Below are positions 7,414-18,136 of a DNA stretch of 33,058 bases, piece after piece (within the stretch, counting starts at the first letter, position 1; each line of letters starts with the position of its first letter). The translations under genes were made by a program, and so were the position numbers. The stretch covers positions 38,388 to 71,445 of the forward strand of contig JAJYCL010000010.1 in NCBI GenBank assembly GCA_021778415.1, written 5' to 3'. Source of the stretch: a bacterium. GTDB lineage: Bacteria; Vulcanimicrobiota; Vulcanimicrobiia; Vulcanimicrobiales; Vulcanimicrobiaceae. The notes beneath the pieces are model-generated. The model saw only the letters and a program-made list of their open reading frames with translations. It was not told where the DNA came from and did no database searches.

Positions 7414-9519
7414 ATGAATTTTCGTCAATCGATATCGGCTCTTGCGGCCATCGGCGCGCTTGCGCTCACTCTCTCCGCGTGCGGCGGCGGTGGCGGCGGA
7501 GCAACCACGCTTCCGCAAACATCGGGAAATCCGACCGGCGGATACAACCCTGCGCCATATAATGGCCCGGGCTCGCTTGCCATCAATTACGGTGCGCCGA
7601 TGATGAGCAATTTGCAATATGTCGGAAATGCATCGGTTCCGGCCATGCATGTCAACGTGCAGGTCGCAATGCAAAATGCGCAAGGACTCCTTGCGTATGC
7701 ACAGAGCGCAAGCGATCCGAAATCGCCGCTGTATCGTAAGTTCCTTACCCCGGATCAGATCGCAACGCAATTCGGTGCGACGCAGAGCGATTACAATGCG
7801 GCTGCTGCCTATTTGCAATCGTATGGCTTAGTCGTTGGAACGTGGCCGCAGCGCTTAGGGCTATCGGTAACGGGAACGCAAGCACAGATGCAAGCCGCAT
7901 TTGGAACGACGTTCGGAACATTTACCTATCAAGGGAAATACGTCATCGCCCCAACACAAGCGCCGCATTTATCGCGCGTTGCGCCGATTACCGGCGTGTT
8001 TGGCCTCATCGCGGTGCAAGCGGCCAAACCGCTGTTCATCCGCGGAACCGGTCTCTATAACGGCCTCTCGCCGCAACAGATAGCAAGTGCTGCCGATTTT
8101 TCGGGCGCACGCTACGGCGTCGGTTTTGGCGGATATACCGGCAAAGGTGTCAGCGTTGGCATCATCGGTACCGGCCCGATTATGGCCGCAGATACCGCCG
8201 GATTCGCGACGCACTTCAATACGCAAGTAGCGACGATCACCACGGTAATGGCGCAACCGCAACCGGCCTCGCCGCAAAATGGCGGAACGGGAACCGGGGC
8301 GGTCGATCCCTATCCGGGCGGTCTGTCGCCAACGGCACCGCCGGTCACGGCGCCCTGCTCGCAGCCGACACCTGGCCCGTCGGGGCTCGTACCGGCAAAT
8401 TACAATGTCTGTAATCCCGAAGACGTCGAAGCGCAACTCGATACCCAATCAATTGCGGGCCTCGCTCCGGGTGCCAACGAGTTGTTCTATTTCGCCTATA
8501 ACCCGTCAATCTGCGTCATTCTCTCAACTGGTGCGTATGCGCCGGTGCAATCGACGCCGTGCCCGGCGGGTTCCTCGGCCTATCCGCAAATCGGCATTCA
8601 ACTCTCCGACGACGAAGTTCAGCAAGCCATCGCCGATAATCGGGCGGATGTCCTCTCGCTGAGTTACGGCCTTCCGGAAAACTTGGCGCAGGCATTCGGC
8701 TTGATTCAAGGCCCGGCAACGGGCGGTGCTCCTGGGTTCGAGCAAATCGAATTCGCCTCACTCGCGGCCGAAGGCATTGCCGTCTTCGTCTCTTCGGGCG
8801 ATAACGGCGCCTGGGATTGCCAGGATCCCGCGTCAGGAAATTATCTCGGAATTCCCTGCGTGAGCTACCCGGCGAGCGATCCGAATGTTGTCGCCGTCGG
8901 CGGGGCAAATATTCAGGTCGACGAGTCGGGCAACCTCACGGGCCCGATGACCGCATGGGCGGATAACACGACGGCCGGCGGAAGCGGCACGTTTAGCAAC
9001 GATGTCGGTTCCGGCGGCGGCATTTCGATGGCCTTCACGCCACCGGCATGGCAACTTGCGCTCGTGCCGGGTGCGGTTGGTCGTGAACTCCCCGATGTCT
9101 CCCTCGATGCGGATCCGCTCACCGGACCGTCGATCGGGTACAATCTGGCCTTCCCGGGGCAAGGCGGCTTTGCGCCGATTGGCGGCACCAGTGCCGCAGC
9201 TCCGGAAACCGCCGCGCAATGGGGTGTGGTGCTCTCGGCCTGTGCCGCGAATCCAACCTGCGCCACGGCCCCTGGTCCCAAACCGTATCGCCTCGGCAAT
9301 CCGGCGGCGATCTACTACGCGATTGCCTCCTCGCCAGCCGGCTATGCCGGAACGTTCTACGACATCATCACCGGGAGCAATCAGGCTACCGCTCCGGGAA
9401 CGGGCGGACAGCCTGCCGGATACAACGCCGGCCCCGGCTACGATATGGTCACCGGTATCGGCGTGCCGTTCACCGGTCATCTCATCGATGCCATTATTCC
9501 AGGACAAAAAGTGCCGTAA
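7414..9519 (+). CDS. S53 family (sedolisin/kumamolisin-like) serine-carboxyl peptidase lipoprotein, copy B
   Basis: 701 aa from the ATG at 7414; an upstream in-frame GTG is rejected because GGAGGG (7398-7403) is placed for the ATG. The lipobox is at Cys23 (L-S-A-C). A pro-kumamolisin domain covers roughly residues 60-215 (PLYRKFLTPDQIATQFG). Catalytic residues are E339 and D343 (V-E-A-Q-L-D-T-Q), D463 (S-S-G-D-N-G) and S593 (GGTSAAAPETAA). Likely calcium ligands are D650 and D677 (GPGYDMVTGIGVPF). Copy A has the same domain order and motifs. A longer insertion with several cysteines before the Glu-Asp motif distinguishes this copy. It probably works outside the cytoplasmic membrane on proteins or peptides. 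Confidence 0.92.
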   Translation: MNFRQSISALAAIGALALTLSACGGGGGGATTLPQTSGNPTGGYNPAPYNGPGSLAINYGAPMMSNLQYVGNASVPAMHVNVQVAMQNAQGLLAYAQSASDPKSPLYRKFLTPDQIATQFGATQSDYNAAAAYLQSYGLVVGTWPQRLGLSVTGTQAQMQAAFGTTFGTFTYQGKYVIAPTQAPHLSRVAPITGVFGLIAVQAAKPLFIRGTGLYNGLSPQQIASAADFSGARYGVGFGGYTGKGVSVGIIGTGPIMAADTAGFATHFNTQVATITTVMAQPQPASPQNGGTGTGAVDPYPGGLSPTAPPVTAPCSQPTPGPSGLVPANYNVCNPEDVEAQLDTQSIAGLAPGANELFYFAYNPSICVILSTGAYAPVQSTPCPAGSSAYPQIGIQLSDDEVQQAIADNRADVLSLSYGLPENLAQAFGLIQGPATGGAPGFEQIEFASLAAEGIAVFVSSGDNGAWDCQDPASGNYLGIPCVSYPASDPNVVAVGGANIQVDESGNLTGPMTAWADNTTAGGSGTFSNDVGSGGGISMAFTPPAWQLALVPGAVGRELPDVSLDADPLTGPSIGYNLAFPGQGGFAPIGGTSAAAPETAAQWGVVLSACAANPTCATAPGPKPYRLGNPAAIYYAIASSPAGYAGTFYDIITGSNQATAPGTGGQPAGYNAGPGYDMVTGIGVPFTGHLIDAIIPGQKVP

Positions 9520-9529
9520 GCACTTTCAG
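9508..9529 (+). terminator. Stem-loop spanning the peptidase stop codon
   Basis: AAAGTGC (9508-9514) pairs perfectly with GCACTTT (9520-9526) around CGTAA, which holds the stop codon. There is only a short U run, so it may be a weak terminator or a 3'-end stabilising hairpin. Confidence 0.4.
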
Positions 9530-9533
9530 GCCT

Positions 9534-9580
9534 CGAGACGCTCGCTTCGTGCACCCTGTGTGCGCGAAGTGGGCGTCTCG
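9534..9580. repeat. Degenerate copy of the palindromic repeat
   Basis: CGAGACG (9534-9540) and CGTCTCG (9574-9580) are the outer arms. The interior CGCTTCGTGCAC and GTGTGCGCGAAG pair imperfectly. It resembles the inverted elements elsewhere in the window but has lost the CTGAGGAG box. It closes the second peptidase unit and may help termination. Confidence 0.55.
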
Positions 9581-9635
9581 ATGAATGCCCCGCGAAAATC
9601 CCAAGTCAGGGGCGACCTAACCACTTGCGCGGGCC

Positions 9636-9644
9636 TGATATACT
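9636..9644 (+). promoter_or_regulatory. Extended -10 promoter for rpmE
   Basis: TGATATACT provides an extended TG and the -10 hexamer TATACT. No good -35 box lies 16-18 bp upstream. Transcription would begin near 9651, only a few bases before the GTG start at 9654. Confidence 0.55.
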
Positions 9645-9653
9645 CGTAAGGCT

Positions 9654-9926
9654 GTGAAACAGAAAATTCATCCAAACTGGAATTCCGAGGCGCGCGTGAA
9701 GTGCAACTGCGGAGCGACCTTTACGACCGGCTCGACCGTCAAGGAGATTTCCGTCGAAATCTGCTCGGCGTGCCATCCGCTTTTCACCGGAACGCAAAAG
9801 CTCATCGATACCGCAGGACGCGTCGATAAGTTCAACCAGCGTGCCGCTGCCGCCAAGCGTAAGCAAGAAGAGGCAGCCGTCCGCCAGGCCGAGCGCGATT
9901 CCAAGAGCGTGCCAGTCGAGGCTTAG
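9654..9926 (+). CDS. rpmE: 50S ribosomal protein L31 (zinc-binding type)
   Basis: 90 aa from a GTG start; the MKQKIHP N-terminus matches L31 proteins and fixes the start. Four zinc-ligand cysteines are present: C17 and C19 (C-N-C-G) and C37 and C40 (C-S-A-C-H-P). The conserved FTGTQK and GRVDKFNQR segments follow. The protein is about 20 residues longer than E. coli L31 because of a charged, Ala/Glu/Lys-rich C-terminal tail. L31 bridges the ribosomal subunits. The gene stands alone, with a promoter directly before it and a terminator after it. Being the zinc (C+) form, it could be exchanged for a cysteine-free paralogue under zinc limitation in organisms that have one; none is seen here. Confidence 0.96.
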   Translation: MKQKIHPNWNSEARVKCNCGATFTTGSTVKEISVEICSACHPLFTGTQKLIDTAGRVDKFNQRAAAAKRKQEEAAVRQAERDSKSVPVEA

Positions 9927-9946
9927 CGCCGCGAAAAGAACACAAG

Positions 9947-9980
9947 GACGGGTCGCTCTGCGGCTCGTCTTTTCTTTTCT
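9947..9980 (+). terminator. Intrinsic terminator after rpmE
   Basis: GACGGGTCGC (9947-9956) and GCGGCTCGTC (9960-9969) form a 10-bp stem with two G-U pairs and a TCT loop. TTTTCTTTTCTTCT follows immediately. This is a classic rho-independent terminator separating rpmE from prfA. Confidence 0.85.
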
Positions 9981-10012
9981 TCTGCGACGCTTGATGAAAC
10001 GAGGACGATCCC

Positions 10013-11090
10013 GTGGCTGAATTTACGCAATCGATGTTGGAACGCTTGGATACCACCGCTCGGCGCTTTGATGAAATCGAAGCGGAGCTCGGCAATCCCA
10101 GTGGCGGATTCGATCAGGCTCGGTTTACCTCGTTAGCCAAAGAGCGCGCACAACTCGAGCCGACGGTGAGCGCGTATCGTGCGCTCCGCAAAATCCGCGA
10201 GGAGCAGAGTGCGAATACCGCGCTGCTCAATGAGGAAGATCCCGAGCTTCGGGCGATGGCCGAAGAAGAAGCGCAGGTGCTCGCAGCGCAACGCGAACGC
10301 CTCGAAGAAGATTTGCGCGTTCTCATGTTGCCCCGCGATCCCGATGACGATAAGGATATTTTCATTGAAGTTCGGGCCGGCGCGGGCGGCGACGAAGCAG
10401 CGATCTTCGCCGGCGATTTGGCTCGCATGTATATGCGCTTCGCCGAGCGTCGCGGAATGACGGTTGAAATCGATTCGGAAAGTGAATCGGATTCCGGAGG
10501 TTTCAAAGAAATTGTTTTTTCCGTTAAGGGATCCGATTGTTTCCGCTATTTCAAACATGAATCCGGCGTGCATCGCGTCCAACGCGTTCCGGTAACCGAA
10601 TCGCAAGGGCGCGTGCATACGTCCACAGCCACCGTCGCCGTGTTGCCGCAGATCGACGATGCTACGCCGATTGAGATTCGTTCTTCCGATCTACAAGTCG
10701 ATACGTATAAATCCAGCGGTGCCGGCGGCCAGTACGTCAATAAAACCGAATCGGCCATCCGCATTACCCATATTCCCAGCGGCATTATCGTCGCTTCTCA
10801 GCAGCAGCGGTCGCAAACGCAGAATCGCGAAAAGGCGATGCAGATGCTGCGCTCGCAACTCTATGAATTGCAACGCCGCCAGCGCGAGGAAGCCGAAGCC
10901 AGCCAGCGCAAGGCGCAGGTTGGAACGGGAGATCGCTCGGAGAAAATCCGTACGTATAACTTCCCGCAAGACCGTGTGACCGATCATCGGATCAATGAAA
11001 ATTTCGGGAACATTCGTGGAATCATGGATGGTGATATCGAGAACATTGTCGAAGCGCTGCTCAAAGATGAGCAAGCACGCCTCCTCGCAG

Positions 11091-11098
<8 letters not shown>
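10013..11098 (+). CDS. prfA: Peptide chain release factor 1
   Basis: 361 aa, normal RF1 length. The catalytic GGQ is at residues 238-240 ([12 protein letters not shown]) and triggers peptidyl-tRNA hydrolysis. The stop-codon recognition tripeptide is P-V-T at 193-195 in [14 protein letters not shown]. The P-x-T form marks RF1 (UAA/UAG reader) rather than RF2, whose motif is SPF. Residues 1 to about 110 form the Glu-rich helical domain 1. The GTG start is chosen because GAGGA (10001-10005) is correctly spaced. It overlaps prmC, whose product methylates the GGQ glutamine, so substrate and enzyme are cotranslated. UGA termination would need prfB elsewhere. Confidence 0.97.
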
Positions 11099-13654
<2,556 letters not shown>

Positions 13655-13665
13655 ACCATCATGAG

Positions 13666-14394
13666 GTGACGGCCGTCATCCTCACGCGCAACGCGGCAGC
13701 GACGCTAGAAAACGCAATGAGGTCGCTCCCGAGCGGCATGCCCATCCTTGTTCTCGACGCATGCTCCACCGATGGCACGACGTTGCTTGCGCGAAACGCG
13801 GGAGCAACCGTGATCGAGCGGGTGTGGACGGATTTTGTCGATGCCCGAACGTTCGCGTTGCAGCAGGTGGTGACACCGTGGGCGTTTTCACTCGACGCCG
13901 ACGAGGCATGCGATGCTCTCTTGGCTGAGGCAATTCTTGCGTGCGACGGTGGCTACGAGGGCTATTCGGTTGTGCGCGATACGATGTATCGTCATCGACG
14001 TCTACGCATGTGGCGCGATGAATCGCTTGTGCGCCTTTTCAAAGTGGCGTGTGTACGCGTCGAAGCTCATCCGACCACCGGCGGCGCTGCCGCGCTTCAC
14101 GAGCGCTATTGTGTTCATGGGCCGGTCGGATCCCTAGCCGGGCATCTCGTGCACAATTCCTATCCGACGTGGCAAAGTTACCGGGAGAAATTCGCTACCT
14201 ATACGCAGATTGAAGCCGAAGGCGTGCCTGCGTCGTTTCTGCGTTTCGTGCGCGAGGCGCTGTTATTCCCGTTACGCGTCGCACGGTATCTTTTTCTTCG
14301 CGGGGCGTTGCTCGATGGCATCGACGGTGTCGTGATTGCGTCGGCATCGGCTGCCTATCCCGTTGTCGTTCAATGGCGGGCGCTACAACGATGA
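13666..14394 (+). CDS. Family 2 glycosyltransferase (WaaE/KdtX-like)
   Basis: 242 aa from the GTG at 13666, which gives the family-typical N-terminus M-T-A-V-I-L-T-R-N. A CTG at 13651 is also possible: it overlaps the pyrG stop as CTGA and has AAGGA at 13637-13641 at ideal spacing. The GT-A fold is shown by the first strand, VLDACSTDGT (residues ~28-37) and the metal-binding D77-A-D79 in SLDADE. Later LVRLFK and the SYPTWQSYREKFATYT segment match the WaaE group of lipopolysaccharide-core and related glucosyltransferases. A hydrophobic C-terminus may associate with the membrane. It probably adds a hexose from a nucleotide sugar to a cell-surface glycan; donor and acceptor are unknown. Confidence 0.85.
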   Translation: MTAVILTRNAAATLENAMRSLPSGMPILVLDACSTDGTTLLARNAGATVIERVWTDFVDARTFALQQVVTPWAFSLDADEACDALLAEAILACDGGYEGYSVVRDTMYRHRRLRMWRDESLVRLFKVACVRVEAHPTTGGAAALHERYCVHGPVGSLAGHLVHNSYPTWQSYREKFATYTQIEAEGVPASFLRFVREALLFPLRVARYLFLRGALLDGIDGVVIASASAAYPVVVQWRALQR

Positions 14395-15407
14395 CGCGCA
14401 TAGCACTCGATTCCCGCATGACGCGGCAAATGTCCGTCGGAATGAAGACCTACGCTCGCGAACTTGTTGCCCGCTTGCCGATTGTCGCTCCCGAGTTTTC
14501 CTATGTTACCTTTGATCGTGGCGCGAATTTCGGTTTTGATGAACAGGTTGCATTGCCGGTGTCGATATCGCGCGCCCGACCGGCGCTGACCCACTACCTT
14601 TCGCTGTATATGCCGTTTTTTGCCCCATCGCCGTTTGTCGTAACGATTCACGATCTGATTCATTTGCGGTTCCCCGAAATGCACAAACGACGAGTTGTCC
14701 CGTATTATGCGACCGTTGTGCGTCAGGCGTGCGCGCGTGCAGCACGCATTATTACCGACGATGAACGAACGATTGCGGATTTGCAGCATTTTTTGCACGC
14801 CGATCCGAGCAAAGTGCGCGTTATCGCTCTCGGCGTCGAAGAATGTTTTCTTCAGCCGGCACAGCCCTATCAAGCGCCGCGACCGTATCTGCTCAATGTC
14901 GGTAATCATCGCGAGCACAAAAGTCTCGCAACGCTTCTCGATGCTTGGTCGGCGCTCCCCGAACGCCTCGAACTCGACTGTTATTTCACCGGTTCCAATG
15001 ATTTCGATGGCGAGCTGGAACGTCGATCGACACCGTATCGGCAGGCTCGGGTACTGGGTGACGTCGATAACCAATCCTTGGCGGGACTCTATGCCGGCGC
15101 ATTCGCGCTCGTACATCCCGCACTGCTTGAGGGCTTTGGCCTTCCGATGCTTGAGGCGATGGCTGTTGGTTGCCCGGTTCTTGCGTGCAGCGACGCTGTG
15201 CCCTCGGTGTTACAACCCGATACGTTGACGTTTGCGCCACGGGATCACGATGCGTTACGCGATTTGATTCTTTCCCTGACAAACGATGCGGGGCTCCGTA
15301 ACGGCCTCGCCGAACGGGGAAAGGCACGAGCGCGCAGATTGACCTGGGACCGCTGCGCGCGATCAACCGCTGATCTTTACGCCGAGGTGTTATCAGACCG
15401 CCGATGA
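14391..15407 (+). CDS. Family 4 glycosyltransferase (GT-B fold)
   Basis: 338 aa. The ATG at 14391 overlaps the previous stop as ATGA; an ATG six codons earlier is less likely. The N-terminal Rossmann domain has YARELVARL and VVTIHDLIHLRFPE. The hinge LLNVGNHREHKSL precedes the donor domain, where the GT4 E-x7-E motif is E247 to E255 in EGFGLPMLE. The organisation resembles mannosyl- and glucosyltransferases of exopolysaccharide or O-antigen clusters. It has no membrane segment and likely acts at the inner leaflet. Translational coupling on both sides (ATGA upstream and downstream) suggests it works in one pathway with the GT2 enzyme. Confidence 0.9.
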   Translation: MTRIALDSRMTRQMSVGMKTYARELVARLPIVAPEFSYVTFDRGANFGFDEQVALPVSISRARPALTHYLSLYMPFFAPSPFVVTIHDLIHLRFPEMHKRRVVPYYATVVRQACARAARIITDDERTIADLQHFLHADPSKVRVIALGVEECFLQPAQPYQAPRPYLLNVGNHREHKSLATLLDAWSALPERLELDCYFTGSNDFDGELERRSTPYRQARVLGDVDNQSLAGLYAGAFALVHPALLEGFGLPMLEAMAVGCPVLACSDAVPSVLQPDTLTFAPRDHDALRDLILSLTNDAGLRNGLAERGKARARRLTWDRCARSTADLYAEVLSDRR

Positions 15408-16912
15408 TTCGTCGCATGCTTTTGGCCTGTTGCTGTGCATTTCTTACCGCCGCTGCTCCGTCGGTAGCGAATTCGCATGCTCCCATAACCTTGGTCATCA
15501 ACGGTGATCGCGTTGCCGTTGCGCCGTCTATTACGATTGTCGGCTCGACGATTTTTGTTCCATTGCGAAAAATTCTCGATATTTTCGGCTTGCCGTTTGA
15601 TCTGCATGGAAAAAACGTAACGACGCAAGTCGGCTCGTCGGTGGTAACGGTGACGATCGGCAGCGATATTGCCCGAGTCGATGATCGAATCGTTCGCTTA
15701 AACTCACCCGTTCGCGAGATTGGCGGAGCCGCGTACGTTCCGCTACGATTTATCACCGATGTGTTAGGCGCGCAGGCGACGTACGATAGCAAACTCCGCG
15801 CAGTCAACGTGAGTGCCGATCGTATCGGCATTACGGGATCCGGCCTCGTTCGTCGCGATGGACGATTGGTGGCAACCGGCACCGTGAGCGCCATCGATCT
15901 TTTAACCGATCCGCCGACCGTTACGCTCGTCAACAATGGCGTTGCTCACACCTTTCCCATGTCCTCGGACGTGACGGTGACCGCGCAAGATGTGGTGTTG
16001 AATGTTCGAACGCCCGGCGAATTGGCATCGATCCACCCGGGAGATTTTGCGCGCATCGCGCTCGGTCGCGATGGACTGGCGCAGTATGTTACGGACGCGT
16101 TCGGATCTCGTGCGGGCCGTATCATTGCCGTCGGCTCCGGCCTGATGCTGCTCGATGATGGTGAAATGATTCGTCCGGTCCGCGGCACGACGATTTCGCT
16201 CAACGGCAATGTCGTTGGGATCGACGCGTTACACCCCGGCGATCAGGTTGTCGTTCGATATAATGTCGAGTCCGGCGAGACGCGGGAAATTCTTGCCAGC
16301 CGCTCGATCGGTGAAGTACCGCAGTCGAATTCAACGGTAAAAATTCTCTCCGTGAGCACCGATGCACAGCGGCCGCTACGCGCCGGGGAAATTCTCCGAG
16401 TGACGATGCAAGGAACTCCGGGCGGTCAAGCATGGTTTGATATCGGGCCATTCGTTCAGCATGTTCCCCTCGTCGAATCGGGAAGCGGAACGTATTCTGG
16501 CACCTATACGATTAAAGCGGGCAGCAATTTTACGGACGTGCCGATTATTGCTCACCTCCAACGTGCAAGCGGCGATACGGCGACCGCCGAAGCGAGTGAC
16601 CATCTCTCCGCCGCAACATCGCCACCGGCGATTTCCTCCTTCGGTCCGCGCGACGGGGCAAACGTCACGAGTCGTCGCCCGGCGATCTTTGCGACCTTTG
16701 CGACGAGCGCCGTGGCCGTCTCCCCATCGTCGGTCATGTTGCGGATCAACGGTCACGACGTGACCGCAAGCTGTATCCGGACGCACCGTTTTATTTCGTA
16801 CCTTCCGAGCGTCAATTATCCGCTGGGCGTGGTCACCGTGGAAGTCCGTGCGACGGACTTCGCCGGAAACGCAACCGATTTTACCTGGCATTTCCGCATA
16901 ACCAGAGGATGA
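15404..16912 (+). CDS. Secreted protein with copper amine oxidase N-terminal-like domain
   Basis: 502 aa, starting ATG in an ATGA overlap. A signal peptide covers residues 1 to about 23 (MIRRMLLACCCAFLTAAAPS). Residues ~27-140 match the copper amine oxidase N-terminal domain family (PF07833 type): LVINGDRV, GSTIFVPLRKILDIFG and AYVPLRFITDVLGAQATYD, with the two characteristic 'vPLR.i.e.lG' repeats. This domain is common in secreted wall-associated proteins and does not imply amine oxidase activity; no catalytic domain follows. Residues ~140-300 look like two beta-rich repeats (TVSAIDLLTDPPTVTL; GRIIAVGSGLMLLDDG). The C-terminus, from about FGPRDGANVTSRRP to DFAGNATDFTWHF, resembles a bacterial Ig-like domain. 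Probably a surface glycan-associated protein. Confidence 0.8.
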   Translation: MIRRMLLACCCAFLTAAAPSVANSHAPITLVINGDRVAVAPSITIVGSTIFVPLRKILDIFGLPFDLHGKNVTTQVGSSVVTVTIGSDIARVDDRIVRLNSPVREIGGAAYVPLRFITDVLGAQATYDSKLRAVNVSADRIGITGSGLVRRDGRLVATGTVSAIDLLTDPPTVTLVNNGVAHTFPMSSDVTVTAQDVVLNVRTPGELASIHPGDFARIALGRDGLAQYVTDAFGSRAGRIIAVGSGLMLLDDGEMIRPVRGTTISLNGNVVGIDALHPGDQVVVRYNVESGETREILASRSIGEVPQSNSTVKILSVSTDAQRPLRAGEILRVTMQGTPGGQAWFDIGPFVQHVPLVESGSGTYSGTYTIKAGSNFTDVPIIAHLQRASGDTATAEASDHLSAATSPPAISSFGPRDGANVTSRRPAIFATFATSAVAVSPSSVMLRINGHDVTASCIRTHRFISYLPSVNYPLGVVTVEVRATDFAGNATDFTWHFRITRG

Positions 16913-17532
16913 TCTCGCACGAGTATCGCTGTATTTTTGTTCACATACCGAAATGCGGCGGAACAAGTATTGAAAATTGTATTTGGCCGGGTCATCGCAG
17001 CGAGGCGGACTTGTGGATGGGTTTTACGTCGCGGTTTGAAAATCGTTATCAAACCGGGGGCTTGCAGCATTTACTTGCCAAGCAGATTCGTGATGCAGTC
17101 GGCATCGAAACGTTCAACGCCTATTTTCGCTTCGCCGTTGTGCGTAATCCCTTTGACCGCGTCATCTCGCAGTACGCGTCGATGCGCCGCCGGCCCGATC
17201 TGCGCGAATTTATCGGCATGAATGAGCATGCGGAGTTTAAGCGTTATCTTGAACTGATCATGAAGAAGACTCATGTTCAGTGGATGCCTCAAACCTCGTT
17301 TTTGTACGATGATGACGGAAGCCTCATCGTTGCGCAGATCGGACGATTCGAGCGGCTCGATGAGTATGCGCGTGCCCTTTTTGCTCGCCTCGGCATACCA
17401 GCGTCGCTTCCACATGCAAATGCCTCGTCACGGCAGCCTTTGGAGGCGTATTACGATGACGAGGCACGTGCAATGGTTGCGTCGCTCTACGCTGATGATC
17501 TTACAGCGTTAGGCTATTCGTTTCCCGACTAG
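16909..17532 (+). CDS. Sulfotransferase family 2-like protein
   Basis: 207 aa in an ATGA overlap with the preceding gene. The 5'-phosphosulfate-binding loop is H-I-P-K-C-G-G-T-S at residues 12-20, with K15 in the expected place. The 3'-phosphate motif is R79-N-P-F-D-R-V-I-S87. These match the sulfotransferase family 2 (PF03567-type) enzymes that move sulfate from PAPS to carbohydrate hydroxyls. It has no signal peptide or transmembrane anchor, unlike eukaryotic Golgi relatives. As the last gene after two glycosyltransferases and a secreted protein, it may sulfate a glycan precursor in the cytoplasm. The stop overlaps the convergent tail-collar gene by four bases (CTAG). Confidence 0.88.
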   Translation: MISHEYRCIFVHIPKCGGTSIENCIWPGHRSEADLWMGFTSRFENRYQTGGLQHLLAKQIRDAVGIETFNAYFRFAVVRNPFDRVISQYASMRRRPDLREFIGMNEHAEFKRYLELIMKKTHVQWMPQTSFLYDDDGSLIVAQIGRFERLDEYARALFARLGIPASLPHANASSRQPLEAYYDDEARAMVASLYADDLTALGYSFPD

Positions 17533-18047
17533 TTGCGTGACGGGAAAATTCCAACGAGGGCAATGCAATAATTCACCGTGAGATAGGGCTGCAGATTGTT
17601 GACGGGTATGCCCTGACCCGTGTTGCCGATTGATCGGGGACTCATTGTGGTGTTCGGAGCATTTGCCGAGTACATCTTATCGGTCGTCGATACTCCGATG
17701 ACGTGATTCGGTCCCGGAAATTCTTTCCCCGATCCGGTCGAATCGCCGAGTAGCCCGTGCGAGTGCGGTGGAAGATTGCTTGTCGTCAGCGTGTTCGTTT
17801 CATATCCACCGATTTGGCCCAAGAAATACGGACTGAGGCCGGGGCCATTGCCGGGGTGGATGGGGACGCGACCCTGAAAATTTGGAAGGCCAAAGGTCGT
17901 GGTCCCGTTGCCGCCGTAGGTCGTCCCCAGGAGGGAAAAGAGCGCGGAATATTGAGAAATCGCAAGCAGTTGCCCGTTGCACAAGGCAAAGCCAGCAGGG
18001 GCAAAATTGCCGCAGAAGAGAATAATCATGCCAAGAAATGGATTCAT
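17529..18047 (-). CDS. Phage tail collar domain protein (microcystin-dependent-protein type)
   Basis: 172 aa, beginning MNPFLGMIILFCGNFAPAG. The tail-collar core is complete: F-A-L-C-N-G-Q-L-L-A-I-S-Q-Y, then SLLGTTYGGNGTTTFGLPNFQGR, and LPPHSHGLLGD with paired histidines as in T4 gp12 metal-binding folds. The ending LQPYLTVNYCIALVGIFP is typical of the stand-alone bacterial tail-collar proteins often found in tandem. AGAGAGG precedes the ATG. No other phage gene is nearby, so it is probably domesticated. Its place beside a sulfotransferase, a Nif11-like protein and a hydroxylase suggests a surface or secreted structural protein that may be modified by these enzymes; that link is inference. 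Confidence 0.9.
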   Translation of the reverse strand: MNPFLGMIILFCGNFAPAGFALCNGQLLAISQYSALFSLLGTTYGGNGTTTFGLPNFQGRVPIHPGNGPGLSPYFLGQIGGYETNTLTTSNLPPHSHGLLGDSTGSGKEFPGPNHVIGVSTTDKMYSANAPNTTMSPRSIGNTGQGIPVNNLQPYLTVNYCIALVGIFPSRN

Positions 18048-18078
18048 CGGGCCTCTCTAAAAAATGTGGGTGGTTCGT

Positions 18079-18090
18079 GTCTCCGGAGAC
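18079..18090. promoter_or_regulatory. 12-bp perfect palindrome between divergent tail-collar genes
   Basis: GTCTCCGGAGAC lies in the 89-bp gap between the two divergent starts (18047 and 18137). The position suits an operator acting on one or both genes. A palindrome of this size can occur by chance. Confidence 0.25.
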
Positions 18091-18136
18091 TTCTGCGTCC
18101 GCTGCTATTTCCTCCCAAAGGAATCTCTTTAGCCAG

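Noticed and set aside
5970-9519. Recent tandem duplication of the first peptidase unit
   Set aside because: Domain order matches, but protein sequences differ throughout and lengths of insertions vary, so the duplication is old or the copies were acquired separately.
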